Positions 1-5,101 of a stretch of DNA of 17,277 nucleotides are shown here, piece after piece. The stretch is from an uncultured Clostridia bacterium. GTDB lineage: Bacteria > Bacillota > Clostridia > Christensenellales > CAG-138. Location: assembly GCA_947304365.1 (NCBI GenBank), contig CAMZAY010000003.1, positions 1-17,277 on the forward strand, written 5' to 3'. The position numbers were made by a program, and so were the translations under genes. Every line of letters begins with the position of its first letter. Within the stretch, counting starts at the first letter, position 1. Below the pieces are notes generated by a model, which had not been told where the DNA came from, did no database searches, and was given only the letters and a program-made list of their open reading frames with translations.

Positions 1-1304
1 ATGATATCGCAGACAAAGTCGAACTCGTCGACGCTGTTCGTCTCGGTCGCGCACCAGAGCATGCCGCCGTCCTTGAGCACGAGACCGCCGGTGATGGAGT
101 AATTCTCCAGCGCCTTGCTGATCTCCGCGGCGTTATCGACGTCGATAACGAACTCGTTGAAGAACGGGGTCTCGGGCCAGCGGAGCTTTACGCCCTCGAT
201 CCTGGTGAGCTTATCTGCCAGGAGATGCGCCTTGGCGATGTTCTGCTCGGCGACTTCGCGCATGCCGTTCGGACCCATCACGCAGCAGTACATGGACGCC
301 ATGATCGCGCAGAGCATCTGGTTGGAGCAGATATTGCTGGAGGCCATCTCGCGCCTGATGTGCTGTTCGCGCGCCTGGAGGGTGAGCACGAACACGCGGT
401 TGCCCTCTGCGTCGCGGGTCTCGCCCGCAATGCGCCCGGGAAGGTTGCGCATGAGCTTCTTGGTTGCCGCCATGAAGCCGACGTACGGACCGCCGAAGGA
501 GAGGGGTATGCCGAGAGGCTGCCCGTCGCCGATCGCGATATCCGCGCCGTAATCGGCGGGACGCTTAATAACGCCGAGCGTAATGGGGTTGACGTATGCA
601 ACGAGGAGACCGTTGGCGGCGTGGGCCGCTTCCGCGATCTCATCCATCGGCTCGAGATTGCCGTAATAGTTGGGGTTCGCGCCGATGTAGCCGGCAGCGC
701 CCTCCATATTCGAGCGGATCGCCTCGATATCGGAAACGCCCTTATCGGTAACGGGGATCTCGACGAGCTCCAGCCCGGCGCAGTGCCCGTAGGTGTGCAT
801 AACGGTGATCACGTCGGGATTGAGCGCGGCGGAATAGAGTATCTTCTTCTTGCGCTTGTTGTCCCTGAGCATCAGCATGGCTTCCGCTGCGGCGGTCGCG
901 CCGTCGTAAACGGAGGCGTTGGCTGCGTCGAGCCCGGTGAGGCGGCAGATGACCGTCTGATACTCGAAAAGGCTCTGCAGCATGCCCTGGCTCATCTCCG
1001 CCTGATAGGGGGTATAGGCGGTGTAGAACTCGCTCCTCATAACGAGCTGGGGAATGACGGAGGGGATGTAGTGGCGGTAAGCGCCTGCGCCGCGGAAGAG
1101 CGGGCCGCCCTCCTCGTTCATGTAGACGAAGCCGCGGATAAGATCGCGGAGCTCCATTTCGCTCATGGGCTCGGGAAGATCGAGCGGACGGTCGAGCTTA
1201 AGATCCGCGGGGATATCCTTAAAGAGCTCGTCCATGGAGCTCATGCCGATATCGGCGAGCATCTCCATACGCTCTTTTTCGGTGTTGGGTACGTATGATC
1301 TCAT
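1..1304 (-). CDS. gcvPA: Glycine dehydrogenase (decarboxylating) subunit 1, C-terminal end outside window
   Basis: This is the N-terminal half of the P protein of the glycine cleavage system. Together with the GcvPB subunit it decarboxylates glycine and passes the aminomethyl group to lipoyl-GcvH in the cytoplasm. 434 residues are visible and the reading frame is still open at the left edge; since this subunit is usually about 440-450 residues, only the last few are missing. Family-typical stretches include FYTAYTPYQAEMSQG (about residues 93-107), SLFEYQT (111-117) and SVYDGATAAAEA (131-142). The ATG at 1304 has AAAGGAG about seven bases upstream. It is the third gene of a gcvT-gcvH-gcvPA operon; gcvPB is expected just left of the window. 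In this split form the PLP-binding lysine normally sits on GcvPB, so its absence here is expected. Confidence 0.95.
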   Translation of the reverse strand, partial: MRSYVPNTEKERMEMLADIGMSSMDELFKDIPADLKLDRPLDLPEPMSEMELRDLIRGFVYMNEEGGPLFRGAGAYRHYIPSVIPQLVMRSEFYTAYTPYQAEMSQGMLQSLFEYQTVICRLTGLDAANASVYDGATAAAEAMLMLRDNKRKKKILYSAALNPDVITVMHTYGHCAGLELVEIPVTDKGVSDIEAIRSNMEGAAGYIGANPNYYGNLEPMDEIAEAAHAANGLLVAYVNPITLGVIKRPADYGADIAIGDGQPLGIPLSFGGPYVGFMAATKKLMRNLPGRIAGETRDAEGNRVFVLTLQAREQHIRREMASSNICSNQMLCAIMASMYCCVMGPNGMREVAEQNIAKAHLLADKLTRIEGVKLRWPETPFFNEFVIDVDNAAEISKALENYSITGGLVLKDGGMLWCATETNSVDEFDFVCDI

Positions 1305-1330
1305 GATTGTACTCCTTTATAATGTTGCTG

Positions 1331-1356
1331 CGCCGACGGGGAGGACCCCGCCGGCG
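1331..1356 (-). other. Intercistronic hairpin between gcvH and gcvPA
   Basis: The arms 1331-1341 and 1346-1356 form a GC-rich stem of five pairs, one mismatch and five more pairs, around a four-base loop. On the transcribed (minus) strand it is not followed by a T tract, so it does not look like a terminator. It lies in the 71-base gap between the gcvH stop and the gcvPA ribosome binding site. It could be an mRNA processing or stability element, which is inference. Confidence 0.6.
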
Positions 1357-1375
1357 TCATTGATGTGCTGTTTGA

Positions 1376-1753
1376 TTATTCCTCTTCCGCGCAGAACTTG
1401 TCGTACTCCTCGGCGTCCATGAGCTCGGCCTCGTTGATCTCGGTGAACTCGACGGCGGCGATGAAGTTCTCGAAAGCGTCCTCGTTCAGCTTCTCGGGAG
1501 CGGCGTCAAGCTCTTCATTGACCTCGACGACGGTGCCGGTGACGGCGGAGAAGACGGAGGAGCTGGCCTTGACGGACTCGACTACGCAGTAGCTCTCGCC
1601 GATAACGGTCTCGTCGCCGACGGCGGGAAGCTCGACGTAAACGATATCGCCCAGAGCCTCTGCCGCGTGAGCGGTGATGCCCATCTTTGCAACGTTGCCT
1701 TCTACCATGACCCACTCATGGTCACGGGTGTACTTACGATCATTGGGTGTCAT
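1376..1753 (-). CDS. gcvH: Glycine cleavage system H protein
   Basis: This is the lipoyl carrier of the glycine cleavage system. It shuttles the aminomethyl group from the P protein to the T protein and the reduced lipoyl arm to the L protein. At 125 residues it has the usual family length. The N-terminal DHEWV motif (11-15) and GITAHAAEALGDIVYVELP are typical, and the lipoylated lysine is K62 in ESVKA. The ATG at 1753 has a GGAGGT ribosome binding site. The segment after the central hairpin is odd: where homologues usually have an aromatic-rich P-Y-x-x-x-W stretch, this protein reads AFENFIA, so the tryptophan is absent. The tail ends in a run of acidic residues. The assignment is secure; only the C-terminal variation is unusual. 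Confidence 0.96.
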   Translation of the reverse strand: MTPNDRKYTRDHEWVMVEGNVAKMGITAHAAEALGDIVYVELPAVGDETVIGESYCVVESVKASSSVFSAVTGTVVEVNEELDAAPEKLNEDAFENFIAAVEFTEINEAELMDAEEYDKFCAEEE

Positions 1754-1841
1754 ATTAAGTTACCTCCAGATTATTATTTTTTTCATTAGCTGCTTTTTCA
1801 CATATTTCATTGCGATGCGCAGGGGATTGAACTAAAATCGG

Positions 1842-1860
1842 CGCGTTCATAAGGAACGCG
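1842..1860 (-). other. Short perfect hairpin just after gcvT
   Basis: Seven-base perfect inverted repeat (cgcgttc and gaacgcg) with a five-base loop, about ten bases beyond the gcvT stop and about 90 bases before gcvH. The minus-strand continuation is only weakly T-rich, so complete termination seems unlikely. It may attenuate or stabilise the operon mRNA between gcvT and gcvH. Confidence 0.5.
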
Positions 1861-1870
1861 GTATCGCGCG

Positions 1871-2947
1871 TCACGCCCTCTTGTAGAAGGGGAGCTCCAC
1901 GCGCTGGCAGGGGATCTGACGGCCGCGGACGTCGACGGTGATTTCGGCGTCTTCGGGAAGATCCGCGGGAACGATCGCCATGGCGTAGTTGCCGCCGAGG
2001 CTGGGAGCGGGACCGCCGCTGGTGGTGAAGCCGACCTCCTTGCCGTTGGCGAGCACGGGCATATGCTCACGAACGAGGCCCTTGAGCACCTTGAGACCGA
2101 TGCGCTGACGGGTCTTGGGCTGGATGAGCGCCTCGCGGCCGATGAAGGCGGGCTTCTTGAACTTGATGGCGAAATCGACTCCGCACTCGACGGGGTTGAT
2201 CTTATCGCTCATCTCGTGACCGTAAAGGGGCATGGACGCCTCGAAACGGAGGGTGTCCCTCGCGCCGAGAGCGCAGGGGAGAAGACCGAATTCCTTGCCC
2301 GCGGCAAGAAGAGCGGCATGGAGCCTCATCGCGTCGCCCGCGGCGCAGTAGAGCTCAACGCCGTCCTCGCCGGTGTAGCCCGTGCGGGAGACGAGGCACC
2401 TTACGCCGGCAACGATATTGTTCTCGGTAAAGGTATAGTTCTTCGCGGGGATCTCGCCGTAATAGCCGGCGGCGTTGAGGACTTCCTCAAACTTCGGTCC
2501 CTGGAGAGCGAGCTGCGCCCAAAGGGGGCTCTCGTTGATGATCTGAACGTCGCCGAAGACGTTTTTCTTCATCCACTCGATATCCTTCGCGGTGTTCGCG
2601 GCGTTTACGACGAGCATATAGCGGTCGTCCGCGAATTTGTAGATAAGGACGTCGTCGACTGCGCCGCCGTCCTCATAGCACATGACGGCGTAACGGCAGC
2701 GGCCGGGGGTCATAGTGGTGATATCGTTGGTCACAAGGTTCTGGATATAATCGAAGGCGGATCTGCCGACTACGAATACCTCGCCCATGTGAGAAACGTC
2801 GAACAGGCCGCAGGCATTGCGGACAGCCTTATGCTCCTCGATTATGGAGCTGTACTGAACGGGGAGCGCCCAGCCGCCGAAATCGACCATCTTGCCGCCG
2901 AGGGCGATATGCGCCTCGTAAAGCGGAGTTTTTTTGAGTTCGTCCAT
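1871..2947 (-). CDS. gcvT: Aminomethyltransferase (glycine cleavage T protein)
   Basis: This protein transfers the methylene group from aminomethyl-lipoyl-GcvH to tetrahydrofolate, releasing ammonia and forming 5,10-methylene-THF. Its 358 residues match the usual length. Recognisable elements are TPLYEAHIALGGKMVDFGGW near the N terminus, LFDVSHMGE (48-56), the GGAVDDVLIYKF segment with the conserved D98-D99 pair (the family's catalytic aspartate region), SRTGYTGEDG, and a C-terminal half ending in PFYKRA. The ATG at 2947 has only a modest AAGGAT ribosome binding site about 11 bases upstream. It is the first gene of the operon, with a promoter at 3034-3062 and an approximately 80-base leader. 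I could not recognise a glycine riboswitch in that leader. Confidence 0.96.
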   Translation of the reverse strand: MDELKKTPLYEAHIALGGKMVDFGGWALPVQYSSIIEEHKAVRNACGLFDVSHMGEVFVVGRSAFDYIQNLVTNDITTMTPGRCRYAVMCYEDGGAVDDVLIYKFADDRYMLVVNAANTAKDIEWMKKNVFGDVQIINESPLWAQLALQGPKFEEVLNAAGYYGEIPAKNYTFTENNIVAGVRCLVSRTGYTGEDGVELYCAAGDAMRLHAALLAAGKEFGLLPCALGARDTLRFEASMPLYGHEMSDKINPVECGVDFAIKFKKPAFIGREALIQPKTRQRIGLKVLKGLVREHMPVLANGKEVGFTTSGGPAPSLGGNYAMAIVPADLPEDAEITVDVRGRQIPCQRVELPFYKRA

Positions 2948-2990
2948 TTTTTTACCCGATCCTTTTTTAGATTTTTGAATTGGTGCTTAA

Positions 2991-3021
2991 GCGGGCGGAG
3001 GGCCTTATCGCCCACTCCCGC
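2991..3021 (-). other. Hairpin at the 5' end of the gcv leader
   Basis: Imperfect GC-rich inverted repeat. The outer arms are gcggg (2991-2995) and cccgc (3017-3021); the inner arms gggc (3000-3003) and gccc (3010-3013) enclose a six-base loop. With the predicted -10 at 3034-3039, transcription would begin near 3027, so the stem would sit at the very 5' end of the gcvT mRNA. It lacks the paired aptamer layout of a glycine riboswitch. A 5' stabiliser or a small unknown leader element is possible. Confidence 0.5.
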
Positions 3022-3033
3022 ATTATCCTCCTT

Positions 3034-3062
3034 ATTATATAACGAAAATCAAGGCAGATAAA
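3034..3062 (-). promoter_or_regulatory. Probable sigma-A promoter of the gcv operon
   Basis: On the minus strand a perfect TATAAT (3034-3039) lies 17 bases downstream of TTTATC (3057-3062), a weak -35. It follows directly after the terminator of the upstream small gene and precedes gcvT by about 87 bases. Confidence 0.65.
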
Positions 3063-3090
3063 GGGGTAAAGAGGATATATTTTGAAGGCG

Positions 3091-3131
3091 GCAAAAAGAA
3101 AAAGGGATGTTCCGTTCGACGGAACAACCCC
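3091..3131 (-). terminator. Rho-independent terminator of the Cys-rich miniprotein gene
   Basis: Hairpin 3104-3131: an inner perfect seven-base stem (tgttccg/cggaaca), one A/A mismatch and an outer ggg/ccc clamp. On the minus strand it is followed by T5-C-T5. It lies 15 bases after the stop of the small gene and insulates it from the gcv promoter. Confidence 0.9.
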
Positions 3132-3145
3132 TTTCCGTTTAAGCG

Positions 3146-3355
3146 TCAGCAGCCGCAGCCGCAGCCGTTGTTGTTGTTCTCGCAGCCGCAGCCGCCCCAG
3201 CCGCCGAGAAGGGCGATGATGAGGATGAGCAGCCAGTTGTTGTTGCCGCAGCTGTTGTTCTCGCAGCCGCAGGAATTGCCGCCGAACAGGATCAGAAGGA
3301 TTATGATCCACCACCAGTTATCGCCGAAGTTAGAGTTGCACATACCGTTGCACAT
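3146..3355 (-). CDS. Cys/Asn/Gly-rich membrane miniprotein with an internal tandem duplication
   Basis: A 69-residue protein of unknown function. It contains two copies of one unit: a tryptophan-led hydrophobic segment (WWWIIILLILFGG at about 14-26; WLLILIIALLGG at about 41-52), each followed by a CGCENN-type block (CGCENNSCG and CGCENNNNGCGCGC). Both hydrophobic runs could span or dip into the membrane, giving a hairpin with Cys-Gly-Cys patches. The C terminus alternates Gly and Cys. The ATG at 3355 has a strong AAAGGAGG eight or nine bases upstream, and a clean terminator follows, so it is a real monocistronic gene. Small Gly- or Cys-rich hydrophobic proteins, some linked to spores, are common in Firmicutes, but I cannot assign a family. 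Metal binding or disulfide cross-linking are possibilities only. Confidence 0.85.
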   Translation of the reverse strand: MCNGMCNSNFGDNWWWIIILLILFGGNSCGCENNSCGNNNWLLILIIALLGGWGGCGCENNNNGCGCGC

Positions 3356-3408
3356 AGAAGATGCCTCCTTTAAAAGTTTTGGAAGCGGCATTGACCGCCG
3401 CTCAGGAT

Positions 3409-3438
3409 ATAATACGCAATACCGGGAAATTTGGTGAA
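3409..3438 (-). promoter_or_regulatory. Possible promoter of the Cys-rich miniprotein
   Basis: On the minus strand TTCACC (3433-3438) and TATTAT (3409-3414) are 18 bases apart, about 54 bases upstream of the ATG at 3355. The -35 matches consensus at four of six positions. It would be divergent from the 3456-3484 promoter. Confidence 0.4.
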
Positions 3439-3455
3439 AGAGGGCGGCGGCCCAC

Positions 3456-3484
3456 TTGTTTTGGGCGGCAAACCGTGGTATCAT
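3456..3484 (+). promoter_or_regulatory. Extended -10 promoter predicted to give a leaderless mRNA
   Basis: TTGTTT (3456-3461), a 17-base spacer, and TATCAT (3479-3484) preceded by TGg (extended -10). Only six bases separate the -10 from the ATG at 3491, so transcription would start at or next to the start codon. No Shine-Dalgarno sequence is seen before that ATG. Confidence 0.65.
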
Positions 3485-3490
3485 TTTCGC

Positions 3491-4234
3491 ATGGACAGCC
3501 TGAAATTCTCCGCCGCCGTCAGCCGCGCGCTTTTGAGAAAGCCGGACGGCATAGGCATGCTGGGCGAAAAATCGCTCCATTCCGCATTGAAATACTATTA
3601 CGAGCCCGACGAAACGAAGCACGAGATCGCCTTCGAGGGCTTTTTTGCGGATATCCTGAACGAGGACGGCATTACGGAGATACAGACGGGCAGCCTCTTC
3701 GCGCTTAACCGCAAGCTGGAGGCGTTCCTCGATAAACGCCCCGTCACGGTCGTGCATCCGATCGTCGGGGAGCGCCGGCTCATCTATATGGATACCGAAA
3801 CGGGCGAGCTGAAAAAGCCCCGGCTCTCTCCCAAACGGGGCCGGATCGAGGACGCGTTCAGGGGGCTTATCCACATTCGCCGCTTCCTTTCGCATCCGGG
3901 GCTTATGATCGTCGTGCCGATAGTCGACGCGGACGAATACCGCTATAAGACCGGCGAAAAAAAGCGGCGCCGCGCGCCGAACGTCGTTAAATACGAGCTC
4001 GTGCCGCGCGAATTGAAGGAGGAATGGGTCTTTGCCGCAAAGGACGATTGGTTAAGATCCATACCGCCCGGGCTCCTTGAAAGGCCCGAGGGCTTCACGG
4101 TCAGGGAATGCGCCGCGGCGCTTTCAAGACCGGAGGACGAAACGCGTTTGATGATCGGCTGCGCGCTTGCCGCGGGGGCGCTGAAACGGGAACGCAAGGG
4201 AAGATCGTTCGTGTATTTTAAGGAGGAAACATGA
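3491..4234 (+). CDS. Putative PD-(D/E)XK nuclease-like protein with C-terminal winged-helix-like domain
   Basis: This 247-residue protein resembles a family of uncharacterised Firmicutes proteins. The N-terminal half carries GEKSLH (25-30), KHE (43-45), AD54I and E63-I-Q65-T, followed by a helix with K75. The order E, D, E-x-Q with D-x8-E-x-Q spacing resembles a PD-(D/E)XK nuclease core of the E-x-Q variety, as I recall for BglII. A middle segment (about 76-150) is rich in beta strands and basic residues. The last 55 residues, starting around GFTVRECAAAL, read like a winged helix-turn-helix. The frame is open upstream to a TTG at 3431, but that has no ribosome binding site and lies upstream of the promoter, so I chose the ATG at 3491. 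Its stop overlaps the next start (ATGA). The nuclease role is inference; DNA binding without cleavage is equally possible. Confidence 0.8.
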   Translation: MDSLKFSAAVSRALLRKPDGIGMLGEKSLHSALKYYYEPDETKHEIAFEGFFADILNEDGITEIQTGSLFALNRKLEAFLDKRPVTVVHPIVGERRLIYMDTETGELKKPRLSPKRGRIEDAFRGLIHIRRFLSHPGLMIVVPIVDADEYRYKTGEKKRRRAPNVVKYELVPRELKEEWVFAAKDDWLRSIPPGLLERPEGFTVRECAAALSRPEDETRLMIGCALAAGALKRERKGRSFVYFKEET

Positions 4235-5001
4235 GGATATCGCTCATACAGATGCGCGTTACGGGCGACAAGGCGGCGGATCTTGAAAACGCCGCGCGGC
4301 TCGTAAGCTCGGCGGGGAAGAACGACCTTATAATGCTTCCCGAGATGTTCTGCTGCGAATACAGACCGCAGGCGTTCGTCGAAAACGCGGAGCCCGTCGG
4401 CGGGCGCGTCACGGAGGCGCTCGCGAATATGGCTTATGCCTCCGGAGCATACGTCGTAGGCGGCAGCATGCCGGAGCTCGATAACGGCAGGATCTACAAC
4501 ACCTCGCTCGTTTTCGGCCCGCGGGGCGAGCTTGCCGCAAAGCACAGGAAGGCGCATTTATTCGATATAGACGTAAAGGGCGGGCAGCGCTTCTTCGAGT
4601 CGGAAACGCTTACAAAGGGGGAGGGCAGCACCGCGTTCGACACGCCCTTCGGCAGGATAGGCGTCGCGGTCTGCTTCGACGTCCGTTTCGCCTCGTTCAT
4701 ACACGGCATGGAGGGGATCGATATGCTCGCCGTGCCCGCCGCGTTCAACATGACGACGGGACCCTTGCATTGGGAGCTCCTTTTCCGCGCAAGGGCCGTG
4801 GACGAGCAAATATTCACGTTCGGCTGCGCCCCTGCGCGGGACGCTTCGAAAAGCTACGTTTCCTATGCGAATTCGATCGCCGTCGACCCGTGGGGGCGGG
4901 TGATCGCCCGCGCGGGCGAGGGGGAGGAGATACTCTCCTTCGAGATCGATCCCGCCGAGGTAAGGTCGGTCAGGGCGCAGATACCCATCGGGAAGCGCTG
5001 A
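4231..5001 (+). CDS. Nitrilase-superfamily carbon-nitrogen hydrolase, omega-amidase-like
   Basis: A cytoplasmic amidohydrolase with the complete Glu-Lys-Cys triad of the nitrilase superfamily: E38 in LPEMF, K107 in HRKAHLFDID and C148 in VCFDVRF. The K-x-H-L-F-D-I-D context is typical of the Nit2/omega-amidase branch, which hydrolyses 2-oxoglutaramate or 2-oxosuccinamate to the oxoacid and ammonia; other short amides remain possible. The protein has 256 residues and stops after QIPIGKR, so it lacks the R-R-x-D-L-Y-like tail that usually ends this branch. The ATG overlaps the stop of the upstream gene and has AAGGAGG just before it, inside the upstream coding region, so the two are translationally coupled. 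A strong terminator follows. Confidence 0.9.
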   Translation: MRISLIQMRVTGDKAADLENAARLVSSAGKNDLIMLPEMFCCEYRPQAFVENAEPVGGRVTEALANMAYASGAYVVGGSMPELDNGRIYNTSLVFGPRGELAAKHRKAHLFDIDVKGGQRFFESETLTKGEGSTAFDTPFGRIGVAVCFDVRFASFIHGMEGIDMLAVPAAFNMTTGPLHWELLFRARAVDEQIFTFGCAPARDASKSYVSYANSIAVDPWGRVIARAGEGEEILSFEIDPAEVRSVRAQIPIGKR

Positions 5002-5012
5002 TTATTTTTTTG

Positions 5013-5042
5013 AACCGCTTTAAACAAAGCGGTTTTCTTTTT
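5013..5042 (+). terminator. Rho-independent terminator after the nitrilase gene
   Basis: Perfect nine-base stem (5013-5021 with 5026-5034), four-base AAAC loop and a T-rich tract (ttttcttttt, 5033-5042). It ends the 3491-5001 operon. Confidence 0.92.
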
Positions 5043-5052
5043 GTGAAAAATG

Positions 5053-5066
5053 TGGTATGATATGAT
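5053..5066 (+). promoter_or_regulatory. Probable extended -10 promoter of the sortase operon
   Basis: TGgTATGAT (5053-5061) with a second overlapping TATGAT (5061-5066). The region at -35 is the T tract of the preceding terminator and shows no good TTGACA match, so an extended -10 promoter is the best reading. A ribosome binding site (AAGGAG, 5084-5089) and the ATG at 5102 follow. Confidence 0.5.
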
Positions 5067-5101
5067 CGGTTAGATATTACGCCAAGGAGACCCCGCAAAA
5101 A

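Noticed and set aside
225..1298. 357-codon plus-strand frame across gcvPA, and similar frames at 2063-3061 (gcvT) and 10631-12064 (pepV)
   Set aside because: All are shadows of well-identified minus-strand genes with conserved motifs; the shadows have no ribosome binding sites or family features.
3391..3413. Plus-strand TTGACC followed by a perfect TATAAT upstream of the nuclease-like gene
   Set aside because: The spacer is only 11 bases, too short for a sigma-A promoter; no other -35 fits. The TTGTTT/TATCAT pair downstream is better placed.
3431..3490. TTG at 3431 as the start of the nuclease-like protein
   Set aside because: No ribosome binding site, low-complexity added residues, and the region contains a well-spaced promoter that would lie inside the coding sequence.
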